DNA of 64,000 bases from Rhizophlyctis rosea. Its lineage: Eukaryota > Chytridiomycota > Chytridiomycetes > Rhizophlyctidales > Rhizophlyctidaceae. The notes below the pieces were generated by a model, which worked only from the letters and a program-made list of their open reading frames with translations, was not told where the DNA came from and did no database searches. Of the stretch, positions 25,924-36,514 are shown in pieces. The translations under genes and the position numbers were made by a program. Position 1 is the first letter of the stretch. Every line of letters begins with the position of its first letter. The stretch lies in the NCBI GenBank assembly GCA_027596075.1, contig JADGJC010000105.1, positions 1 to 64,000 on the forward strand. Reading direction: 5' to 3'.

Positions 25924-28900
25924 TTACTCAGATACCCGTGACATCGTTGCACTACTACTATCTGCCGGTTTGTTTACGGCACTAGTTCTTGCAGACTGTA
26001 TATCAAGCTCTTCCCAGTCACCAGCTGGCGTCAACATGTCCGGTGTTGCAATACCTGTTCCATTCTCATCGGTCGGCAGTCGTTGAGGATCTGCGATCTG
26101 GAACAACAATACGAAACGTTAAAAATGGTCTGCTGCCCGCAAATCGCTGCATGTTTCTGTTCCCTACCGTCCATTCCCGTCGCTTTTGCGTATACCAACT
26201 GCTGACGTTTGTGAAAAGCTGAGAAGCGCCCGCTTTGAAGTTGAAGGGAAAGGTCAATGAATTAGGTTGTGGTTCCGCAGCTCCCTCCGTGTGAGGCCGT
26301 CAAAAGCCAACAAACAAACCTTGTACTTTCTCCTGCGTTGCCGGATCGGTAACAACATCCACAGCTTTGACAATTGATGTCTCCGCTGTCGTGATCGCCT
26401 TCTCTGCTTGCTTAGTCACTTCCTTCTGTATGGGACTGAGCGATCGCCCCAATTCTGAAAACCGTGCCGCCAATGACGATTGGAATGCTCCAAATGTTGA
26501 TGCGCCCTGACAGGGATGCGCGGGACTGAAGTGGCGACGTCAATTGAAAGTCTGGTCGACCCAGCAATTTATAGCGTTCATGCCAATACATGTCCACCCC
26601 ATACCTATAGGCATCGGTAACATCATTCCCCACCTCCGCATTCCAAATCCGATAATTTGTCGTCCCTTGCCATGCTTTCACCCATACCGTCCCGTAATCT
26701 GCCAGGAAGTCCTTGCCTGTCCGCCAAGTTAGTGAATTGTCGCCTTCACAATTACAAATCAACCCATACCCCGCAAAGGTGAATCTGCCGGTGCAATCGT
26801 TGCCTGTTCTGTGGCCTTCACAGAAGACATCAACCCGAGAAGATAATGTTCGAAGCGTTGTCTGATGTCATCGTCGCTTCCCTCGAATTCAAGCTGCTGA
26901 TTCATGGACATGTCATCTGAGTATCATCTGAGTGTTAGCGAGATCATTGCACTAGTAGGAAAGGCGGGTTCATTTCAGCTGACCTTCCGGATGGTAGGTG
27001 CTTGTGACAGATTTTACGATATCTACGTTCGCCAGATCGGTTACTCAATCGCAGCTTCTCCGCAGCGATGATAAAGCGGTTAACTTCATACCGTCCATGA
27101 ATTTACGATCGGGCGCAGTCAGGTTGAGTAATGCATTCAATGCGGGATTTAGTATATCCAATGCGCCGGTGTCGGCCTGGTAAATGTGGACGGTTGAGAC
27201 TCGCATCACGAAACCCCACGCATAACATCGCTTACGTTGGCTACTGCATCTATGGCGCAAGCTTTGTGATGAATAAAGATCGAGTTGCTGGTTCCAACCA
27301 TGAAAGACCGTGTAGTCGGCGTCATCAACACATTTATCTGCTGCAGCGGAATGTACGGCTGGAAAAACCCTCCCTGGATTCTGCATCAGCGCACATCCCT
27401 CAAATTCAACGTCTCACAATGATTCGTTCTCACCTCCCCAAATGGTCTCAACGGCATCCCGAATTTTCGTAACTTTTCATGGTACTCCTCAGCTGTCAGC
27501 GAGTCTTGACTTCGACGGACGTCTGACTCGGCGCTGTTGGGTTCCACAGCGACACCTTCACTGTATGCGAGCAATGGTGACCCAACGTTTTCAAGATGCC
27601 GCAAAAGATCTATTCCATGTTCTGTCAATTGACGAACGAAAATTTGCAAAATGATCAGGTACCCACCAGGAATCAATGACACCAAAGAATATTGATATGC
27701 GGACAGGCGCTCCACTTTTTGACCAAAGAAGAGTACCTGGGGAAACGTCAAGATGAGCCACATCGAACAAATGAATCAATGAATACTCCAGCTTCGCTTT
27801 ACCCGCTTCTCCAACAAGAGCAATTTGAACAGTTGGAGAGTTCGTTGTTTGAATTTGTGTACCAGCTCTCGAAGAGAAATGCCTTTGAACAAGGATTAGA
27901 CGCATCCCAAAATCGGGAAGTTGGTTGCATGATCAACTTACCCATGAAAACCACTGAATCCGGGAGGTGGCCGGTGATGGATTGTGATAGGCTCTCATAG
28001 AGCGTCTGCACCCGTTCATGAGCTGAGTGCACGATGGCCGCCATTCGAAGGTCTACTCACATTCAGAATCTCAAGCTTCGAGAAATCCTTCTGTGCAAAG
28101 AATGCTTGTGTAACCAGGCCAAGTTTGCTTCTCACTGATCCAAGAACGGGTTGCGTCGCTAGTACGACAACGGCTTTCTGCACCGTACTTCGCGTTACAT
28201 CAGCGGTCTTATTGATTAGCTCCTGTGAAGCAAGCACCTATCAAAAAGAGGATACCACAACGTCACCCGTATATATCTCACAGTTGCAGGAATTTGCCGA
28301 TAGCATGCCAATCCAAAGAGAGTCTTTGATGGATAATTCGTCCATCGAGATACAGGTGGGAGGTGGAAATCTGAAGCATGCGGTGAGTCCAAGGCATCCC
28401 AAATCGACATTACATGCATTCACTGTCGCGACTTACAGATGAATTCTTCGTCAGTGGCTACGCAAAATATGCATTAGCCATTGACACTCAATGAAATTTC
28501 AACAAAATCTTACCATGTGCGCCGTCCGGAAGACATAGAAAAGGCTGACGTGCGAGGGTAAGGCACCAATCATAGAGTGACGGTAAAGCTTTTCTTGCAT
28601 CAATTGATCTTACCAGAAAAGACCATTCTTCCGGGAGTTCAATTGGTGGTGCTTCTCCACCAGCACTAGCAGGAGTGGATGCCGTTTCGGCAAACTCGGT
28701 TTGGGGAAATGGCGGGTATGCGTATTCTACCTATGTATAAGCTGCATGAGAACTCGTACACTTCTGGTGTCCCGTGGGGGCTTAAGTCTTTACCTGTGGC
28801 CCGTTTCTGTCAACAACAAGGGAAGTCAGTGTGTGGGCTTTCAAACATACATCGTGGGAATAACTCTTCAATTGCAGCGCCTTACCTATGGTGGAAGGCG

Positions 28901-29163
28901 ACGCACAGAACTAAAAGCGTCGAAGGAAGGGTTCAAATTTAGGACCAAGCAAGTGCAGCATTATTTCCAGCGAGTCCTATCTCACCATGCAGTATAATAG
29001 GTGTGGAGTCTTTATGTGATGGTGGGTTCGACGCGTGTCCAAATGCTCCATCTTCCTTTGGTGTGGAGTGTAGTTCGCTTGTTGCAGAGGCGTTCACGTC
29101 AGAATGACCACCGTCCTGGGCAACAGCAGGCTGTGACATATTGGTGTCGTTTACGGAGGCCAT
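25924..29163 (-). CDS. AVL9: Late secretory pathway protein AVL9 (DENN family)
   Basis: Avl9 acts in exit of secretory cargo from the Golgi and carries a DENN-type fold. Nineteen exons were rebuilt from 29163 down to the stop at 25924. Family signatures in order: VLCVAFHHRNGPQVEYAYPP across exons 2-4 in two stretches; LPEEWSFLPFLCLPDGAH (exons 4-5); FHLPP and LFGLACYRQI (exon 7); TADVTRSTVQKAVVVL and FFAQKDFSKLEIL (exon 8); FFQPYIPLQQ (exon 12); DYGTVWVKAWQGTTNYRIWN (exon 16); SLAARFSELG (exon 17). This follows animal AVL9 closely from end to end. Exon 3 is 13 nt, exon 6 is 21 nt and exon 2 is 25 nt. Introns are as short as 44 nt (28281-28238). A further 45-nt in-frame segment (27666-27622) may be an intron. 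About 600 residues or more; complete. Confidence 0.9.
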
Positions 29164-29501
29164 AGAGTATATCAACAACTTTGGAGCGGAATAGAGAAAG
29201 TGAGTCGCATGGGAATCGTCAGGTAAAACCAGGGAGAGGAAATCAGGAGACGATTGTGCCAGTCCACCAACTCCCAAGAATGATGTGGGTTTGAGGTCAA
29301 TCAGTTCCGCAATCACTCCGCCCCTGTGGCCGTGCCACCACCCATCTCAGCCACACAGACCGACATGTCAAAATCAACGTCACAGACAAATCGTATTTGA
29401 CATGCTGAACGCCATCTGATAACCTAAATAATGAGAGGAAATCTCCAGGTATGCTATTACATTGTGATCTAGGTATACAAACTACCAATCTAAAGTAACA
29501 C
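29164..29501. promoter_or_regulatory. Intergenic region upstream of AVL9
   Basis: 338 bp between the UAP1 stop and the AVL9 ATG on the same strand. It should hold the UAP1 3' UTR and the AVL9 promoter. Nothing else seen. Confidence 0.4.
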
Positions 29502-30997
29502 CTATTTAAGCTTCCTAATGTCGGCCTCCGACAGAAGCGCAACAGACTCGCTGACAGTGACTCCCTGCAGCTCCTCCAAACCCTCGCCAGCATAAGACAC
29601 CAATGGTCCTACCTCAACCCGAACACCGTCCCCAACCTTGGCTCCCGCAGCATCTACATAACGTTTCCCTTGATCAAGAATGTCTTTACGTGAGGTTTCG
29701 GGACTGTCAGCACCGGTCGCATTCTTCAATGGGGAGAATTCTTCCGACCGAGGAACCTCGAGGACCGCAAAACGCTCGGTAAAGGGGATAACGTCAAAGA
29801 TGAACAATTCCAGCTTAATCCCATTAGTTTCCGTCGGCTTGACCTTCTCGCCGGAGTTGAGGTCGACGTGCGGGATCTTCTTCTTGGCGATGTGATATTC
29901 GAGCTGATGTTCAAAGGTCTTCACCCGACGCAGGAATTCGGTGGTATAGAAGTGGTTCGCGATGTTCCCGGCATTGTAAACTAACTCGCCCTGATCATTC
30001 GTCTCCGCCGCCAACTTCTTGTCAATCTCTGAATACTCTACTACCCCCGGCTTCCCGTCCCGAATACAAAAGACACCCACAGCCTCCTCCGCGTAAGCCT
30101 TTGGCACCGACTTGGCCCCACAGTCCGCATTCTTCTCCACGCAATACCCAATGAAAACCGGATCGGCAACTTTTACTAAGCAGTTGTCGACGCAGTAAGC
30201 ATGAATGTACGGGATCCCCCGACGCTCAAGATCGGAAAGAACCCCCTCGCGATCCAATGCCGCATAGATACCACCATTCCCATCAGGAGCAACGGCCGGT
30301 GTTGTCTTGGACTCCAAGAAGATTTTACCATCGTTAGTGAAGGCCGGGAGCACGCCTTGTTCGAAGAAGATGACATTTTCGCGACGGAGACCGAAGAAGT
30401 CGTGTTGGATGAAGAACTCCTCGGTGGCTTTGCGGGTGGGACCGGAGGTCATAACGTACCAAGGGATGACTACCTCCTTCCCGTCGGCGTATTTGGCAGC
30501 GAGCTGACCAACGAAAGGAACACAGAACATGAGATACTATGGCAAATGGATTGCAACACGTCAGAGCCTACCTTCTGCAGCTTCAGGATACGTTCACCTT
30601 GTAGTTGGAAAAGGGACTTCCCTGATGGCAGCCCAATATCGTAGCAGCCCTTGGGAGCTGAGCTGCCCAAACGCGTCCCTTGCCCACCCGCCAACAAGAT
30701 GACCGCCACCTTGTTTTGCCCAATAAGTTGCAAACCCTTCTCGGCCCAAGCCTTGACATTCGTGGGGTTCTTGCGGGTGGTATCGAAACAGCTGTCGGGT
30801 AAGGGAGCGATGGTGCCGGCTTTGGAGGAGGGAGAGGCCGACGTAGCAGTTTTGAAGATGGCGTTGACACGTTGGACGTCAATATCGCGTAGGGATTTTA
30901 GAAGTTCAGATCTCTCGCTTTCGGAAAGTTTATCCCAGAAGGTGAAGACGTGACCCTGACCGGCCGCTTCGAAGGACTGTTTGACCTGCTCTGCCAT
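29502..30997 (-). CDS. UAP1: UDP-N-acetylglucosamine pyrophosphorylase
   Basis: Makes UDP-GlcNAc from GlcNAc-1-phosphate and UTP in the cytosol, feeding chitin, N-glycan and GPI-anchor synthesis. Two exons, 30997-30572 and 30503-29502, 475 residues. The nucleotide-binding loop reads VILLAGGQGTRLGSSAPKG (about residue 98). It is followed by WYVMTSGPT, VAPDGNGGIYAAL, YCVDNCLVKVADP, VGVFCIRDGKP, NAGNIANHFYTTEFL and the C-terminal PLVSYAGEGLEEL, all at family-typical spacing. The 68-nt intron starts GTAGGC and ends CAG. It is complete with no missing key segment. It faces away from the cyclase gene over a 431-bp shared promoter region. Confidence 0.96.
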
Positions 30998-31428
30998 ATC
31001 TGATAGTTATGATCTTCACTGGAATATCTACAGACTTGGTAGTGCTCTGCCGTAGCAACCGATGACACGCGTTGGTCTTGGACGTGAAGTTTGGCCTTTA
31101 TATGGGTAGCCGAGGTATGGCTTGGGAGGTCTTTCTGGAATGGGAAAGTTTGAAAGCCCAATGAATCGGGTATGAATTGGGCACGTTTCTCGGTGTTCTC
31201 ATGAAGTGCCCTCCGGGGCTGGGGCCGCACTGGGCTGGGTCCTAGCCCCAGCTCACTCTAAAGCACGTGCTTTTTATAGGCTGTCATGGTGGCACTGCCA
31301 CTTTGCAGCTTACGTAAGTATGCCCTCCCTCAATGCACGTTTTTTGTTTCCACGCATCTGTCATGGTTGCTTCAATATATTTACTACTTCTCAAAGAATA
31401 GTTTAACTGAGTTGAGTGTGTGGCCGCC
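30998..31428. promoter_or_regulatory. Divergent promoter region, UAP1 / cyclase
   Basis: 431 bp. Contains the 12-bp palindrome AAGCACGTGCTT with a central CACGTG E-box (31261-31272), followed directly by a TTTTTATAGG TATA-like stretch. Just upstream is an inverted repeat GCTGGGGC (31218-31225) / GCCCCAGC (31245-31252) with a 19-nt loop. Either could be a binding site for a bHLH factor or a structured 5' leader; the function is unproven. Confidence 0.55.
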
Positions 31429-34400
31429 ATGCGCGATACAACACTCACCCTGTTTCCTAGTACTCCTTCGCATGGCCACAGTCATAGCATCGCACATCAC
31501 CATTCCGACCCGCCTCCTGTAAGAAAACCCCAAACAGCATCTCCGCAACACACAGCAGCTTCAAAACCGCCTCATCTGCCCCGCTTACCTCCTCCACCTC
31601 CTGCACTCGCTTTGCACTTAGCACCAGCACCGTCCCCGTCAACCCCAACTTTCTTAGAAAACCTCAATGCATCATCTCTTGACGCAATCTCTGCTCATTC
31701 CCTCATTCAGTCAACATGGGCCGCATTTTCAAATATGAGCGACTCTCAACGGAACATGCTCCTGAGAGGGCTCATTGCACGGTCTGGAATGAAGCAGGTT
31801 GAATGCATATGCACTGCCCTCAATTTGAGAAATGTAGAGCATGGAAATGTCAGTCAGGTATGCAGGAAATGCTGGTCTGTCAAATCATCGAGTTTTCAAA
31901 GATAACTAATGGGCATCAATCCATGAACACTAGAATATTATACCTGAGTCAATATCCGGCATGTATGCTGCGACCAGTCCCCGAACCAAGCGCCCACCTG
32001 CAATCGGTAAGCCAACCAAGCAGGGACAGGCAGGCGGGTTGACTACAGCCGCAGGTGTGGATAGAAGAACCACGCGTGATACGACTAGGCTTCCAGGGTA
32101 TGATGATAAATGGTGATGACGCAACACAAAACATGATTGCTGTTACTGATATGATCAGCCACTCAGCATACAGACATTGGGTCATACGGAGGAGTCTTAC
32201 TTCGATGACCCTCAAAATACGTCACCATCAAGTCCAACATCGCTCAATGCAAATCTGTACATAAAGCTCCTCAACACCTCCTACTCCGCCAACTCCATCA
32301 TGAGCTTCCTGTCACGCTCACCTCCCGAACTCATCCACTCCTTCATCCCGTTCCTCGTAACAAGGGTTCAAAAGTTCCAAACAATCTTTGCGTGTATGCG
32401 CCGTGTAGCACAGGAGAGTGATTCGGAAAAGGTCATGACGGAGCTTTTGAACTGTGTTCTGGAATGCGTGGCGGGCCGCGCAGGAACCGTGTATATAATG
32501 AACAGTACAACATCAGGAACAAATTCCAACCCCGATGACGGAATCGCGGGTTCAGTTGTTGAACATGCAAAGATGGTGGATCCGATGTCCACCATCTATG
32601 CAGTGGTTCAATGCAGCACATGGCATGCTCCCGGAACTCGGCTGGAACTCTCATCACTATTCAACGCGCACCAGGTCTATCTGAAGGGAGAGCTGAGCAA
32701 CTCGCACAACGTCAAATCGTCAGACGCATACACGGATGCGGTGGATTCGGTCTATTCGTCAATCGACCCAGAGTGCATATTCACGGTGCCCATATTCGGA
32801 GACGGAGGTGGTATCACGGGTGCGATCGAAGTAGTCAACAAAACAAAAGGCCCACCATTTTTCGACGCCGAAGATGAGTTCATGGTGGAGGCTCTCAGCA
32901 GCTTGTGGACCCTAATGTTGGCACATTCAAGTGTACGAGAGGAAGCTCTCCGCAAAACCGACGACATCAAAGTGCTCCTGAACACGGCTTCACTAATGTC
33001 ATCAGAGCTGGACATGGGAGGTGAGAATTTGCACAAGCACCTGTTGTGGCAATCCACACATTTCTAAACGTCGCCGTAGATTTAACCAAAGTGATTATGC
33101 AGACAGCGCAAGATTTGTTGAGTGCGGAGCGATGCTCGTTGTTTATGGTTGATAAGGAGAAGGGGGAGTTGTGGTCTACTGTTGCGCATGGAACAGCGGA
33201 GATTCGGATTCCAATGAGCAAAGGGATAGCAGGTAGAGTAAGGGTTTCCTTTCGGAAGAAGGAACAAAAACTCATGCCTCTACTATCTGTCAGGGCACGT
33301 CGCCAGCACGGGTCAAATCCTCAATATCCCTAATGGTAAGTAAAACGGAATGGAATAATGAGTAAAATCTAACATCCGCATAACAGCCTACAATGACCCA
33401 CGGTTCAATCGAACGGTCGATCTCCGGACTGGGTTCCGCACCCGTAACATCCTTTGTATGCCGATGCGAAACTCGCAGGGGCAAGTGATTGGTGTGACTC
33501 AAGTGATGAACAAGAAACCAGAGACATTAGTCTTCGCAAAAGAAGATGAGATGTTGCTATCCGCATTTTCATCTTTGGGTAAGTTCGATTTATTTCGTTG
33601 TTATAAGCGGTCCCTTCTGACGTTTTGTTAACAGCTGCTACGACCATTGAGAAATCGGCCCTATTGAAGGCTTTGCAAGTCACATTGGCAGAAACAAGTC
33701 AAACAAAGAACTTCTTAGCGCAGGTGCTGGAGAGCATCACATCCGTTGTCATGACGCTCGACAGTTCGGGCCGACTGGTGAGGTATTTCGTGTTGAGGAA
33801 AATCTGCCATACCTACTGACTCGCAACGTACCAGATCACCATAAACCATCCAGCCACACTCGACTTCACACCCATCCTCCAAGTCATGCGCCAAACATCC
33901 TACGAAACATGGCTCCGACCTGGCAACGAGACCCTCATTGCCGACATAAAACGCAGCTACCGAACACCCGGAACTGTCATGGCACAAGATTACGAGCTTG
34001 TTGTGAGCGGCAAGACCAAGCGGAATGTGAATTACACTATCGCGCAGATGACAGCGGGGAGCCATGATGGTCAGGAGTTGGATCAGGGTGCCGTTACGGG
34101 TGTTGTAATTGTAATTGAAGATATTGGGAAGGAGAAGCGGGTGCTCAGCACATTGGGGAGGTATGGATTGTCATTCAAAAGTGATTAGTTACCCGCAGGG
34201 TATGACTGACAGAACCATCACAGATATATGTCTCCTGCCCTTGTTCATCAAGTTATGGATGAAGCTGGATCGGCACTGGGTGGCACTCGCCAGAAAATCA
34301 GCTGCATTTTTGCCGACCTGCGGAACTGTAGGTTGCATCATCATATTCACTGATGCTATTCTGAGGTACTAACATGCAAAATCAGTCACATCAATCTCCG

Positions 34401-35303
34401 AAGGAAGTGACCCCTCCTACGTCGTCTCCTTACTCAACGAGCATTACACTTCCGTAGTGGAATGCATAATGAACGAGGGTGGTATCCTCGACAAATACAT
34501 CGGAGACGCCGCAATGGCAGTATTCGGTGTCCCATTCCCACACGACGATGACGCGCTACGTTCCATCCGATGTGCGCTGCGGATGAAAGCTGGACTGGAA
34601 GACATGAATGACCGAAACGCAAAGCAGGGAGAGGGCAAACCCATTTTACGGATGGGGATTGGGATTTCGACGGGGATGGTGTTGAGTGGGAACATTGGGA
34701 GTCCGAAGCGGATGGAGTATACTGTTATTGGTGGTACGTATTGTTTTCACGTTTGAGGGTGTGCATCCTCTGGACATGACAAGTCTGAAACATTTTTGGG
34801 TAGACACTGTGAACGTAGCATCACGAATCGAAGACGCAACCAAAACATATGGCGTACCGATCCTAATCTGCGAAAAGACAAAGCAAGAAGTGAAAGACCA
34901 TTTTCATATCCGGGAAATTGATTCTGTGTATGTGAAGGGCCGTGTTCAACCAGTCACGATTTTTGAGGTGGTGGCCGCGGCTACTGAAGAACTGGAGCAG
35001 AATGTCATGACGGTGAGGGGTCTGGTTTCGTTTGTGTATTTCTCATGAATTAGACATTGACCTTTCCTTTCCTCGTTGAAACTCGTTCACATGCAGTCCT
35101 TGATTTGCTTCGAGATGGGACTGGCAGAATACCGTAGCCAGAATTGGGCGACCGCACTCTCGCATTTCCGAAAAGGAGTACAACTGATTGATGATCCGCC
35201 ATCTAAAACGTTTGTGGACAGGTGTCGAGCCATTGCGGATGGGCGAATTGTTGTGCCGGAGGATTGGGATGGAGTTTGGAGGTTTGGTGATCCCTTGTGG
35301 TGA
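31429..35303 (+). CDS. GAF-GAF-PAS class III nucleotide cyclase
   Basis: Soluble cyclase making cAMP, or less likely cGMP. Thirteen exons were joined, 1047 residues. The N-terminus is His/Pro/Ser-rich. GAF-A spans about residues 240-430 and GAF-B about 475-610. Each ends in an NKFDE-type cyclic-nucleotide motif: NKTKGPPFFDAEDE and NKKPETLVFAKEDE. A PAS-like segment (LESITSVVMTLDSSGRL) precedes the catalytic domain (about 780-975). Metal-binding Asp residues are in CIFADLRNF and LDKYIGDAAMAVFG. The latter also has the purine-contacting Lys, and EYTVIGDTVNVASRIE has Thr in the position that is Asp in animal adenylyl cyclases. That Lys/Thr pair is typical of class IIIb adenylyl cyclases. The end VPEDWDGVW resembles bacterial cyclase tails. 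No membrane segment. The domain order is that of cyanobacterial CyaB1/CyaB2. Exon 2-4 borders (residues 144-190) are less secure. Confidence 0.93.
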
Positions 35304-35716
35304 GAGGGAATACATTGTACGAATGGATTTGCGGATCTTGATGTTTGCAAGCTGCATTTCGCGGGATTTAATCGAAGAATGCGCTTGCAAAAGGCCGAGA
35401 ACAACTTACATCACTATGCTGTTTGGACCCTATTGTTTTCATGCATGTTCTTGCAAGTAACTTTGTACTTTTGAAATTGTTGGAGCCATAGTAGGGGAGG
35501 CAGTCCCTGGACCCTCGCGTTCAAGTTTAATTGACAAAGCCACCCATCAGCGGAACGATCGGCGATCCAAGTTGACGTAATGACGAAACCAGGAAGCAAT
35601 ATATATTGCCACTCCCCTTGGTGAAATCTCGTTCTGCTACCACATACTCTTTGCAAAAGGCTATCAGTTTTGCAAGGGAACGCATATTACTCACTTACTA
35701 TCTTACACAAACAAGC
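35304..35716. promoter_or_regulatory. Intergenic region after cyclase
   Basis: 413 bp between same-strand genes. Contains TGACGTAA (35573-35580), a CRE/ATF-type element, with a second TGACGA immediately after it. An AATATATATTG TATA-like run lies near 35600, about 115 bp before the next ATG. These suit a core promoter for the downstream gene. Confidence 0.45.
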
Positions 35717-36109
35717 ATGCTGAAGCAGCTCTTGGGCCTCTCGCGTTCCGGGCGCCCCACAACCTCCACCCTCCGCAACCCCCGCCCACTCCCCATTGCA
35801 GCGTTGCAATTCCGTTATAAAACATTGAATATCTCAACCGACCGTGACCCTCCCTCCAACGCCATTCCGCTACCCCAGCCACCAAAAGCAAATTCCCAAC
35901 CATCTCCAACCCCAGGCGAGCCCACCCATATACCGCCCGTTGGTCCAGGGATGGATCCAGCCGATGACGCAGTTTCATTGGCCGATGAAGGGAGCAACGT
36001 GGAGTCTGAGGGGATTGGTGGTGAAACGACGGGACGGAGTGGGGCCGATGATGTGGATAAGTTGGATCTTGAGCAGTCGGAGGATGTGAGAAGGGGTTGG
36101 GTTGAGTAG
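35717..36109 (+). CDS. Small protein with possible mitochondrial presequence
   Basis: A 130-residue uninterrupted frame from ATG 35717. The N-terminal 37 residues are Arg/Leu/Ser/Thr rich without acidic residues (MLKQLLGLSRSGRPTT...), as in a mitochondrial targeting peptide. The rest is Pro-rich, then strongly acidic, ending in DVRRGWVE. I do not recognise the family. It has a plausible TATA and CRE-like sites upstream, which supports a real gene. Function unknown. Confidence 0.55.
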   Translation: MLKQLLGLSRSGRPTTSTLRNPRPLPIAALQFRYKTLNISTDRDPPSNAIPLPQPPKANSQPSPTPGEPTHIPPVGPGMDPADDAVSLADEGSNVESEGIGGETTGRSGADDVDKLDLEQSEDVRRGWVE

Positions 36110-36514
36110 TTGCAGTAGATTTTTGCTTTGTTTTTCATCTGTACCATATGTATATTGTTTCTATTCTTGCATTCGTTATAGCATTAGCCTGTTCATTTTT
36201 GAATATATATATTTCATCGCTTCCAGCCACACTCGGAACGGTCCGTTGGTAAAAGAAGATGCGTCTTCCATGTGGCTATGGCAATTTGAGTACTTAATTT
36301 GGGGTCCACCTCACGGAACGTGCAGTTGCCAGGCATGATCACGCGTAAGCAACTGCCAATCCAGGCCACATGGTTTACGCGTGTCCTTCCCCCCGACTTT
36401 CCCTGCATATTCTCCTCATCACCTGCGCTTAAGCAGTTGCAAACTCATTCCCAAATCACCCGAAGTTCTCCAGTTCAAACTTATAGAGTCACATATCCGG
36501 TCCACTTGTTCGAA
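36110..36514. promoter_or_regulatory. IFT139: IFT139 upstream region with repeated GCAGTTGC motif
   Basis: 405 bp. The 8-mer GCAGTTGC occurs at 36322-36329 (+), inverted as GCAACTGC at 36349-36356, and again at 36433-36440 (+), all within 200 bp of the IFT139 ATG. Extended forms contain GTTGCC, a half-site resembling the RFX X-box used by ciliary genes in animals. That link is speculative. Confidence 0.45.
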
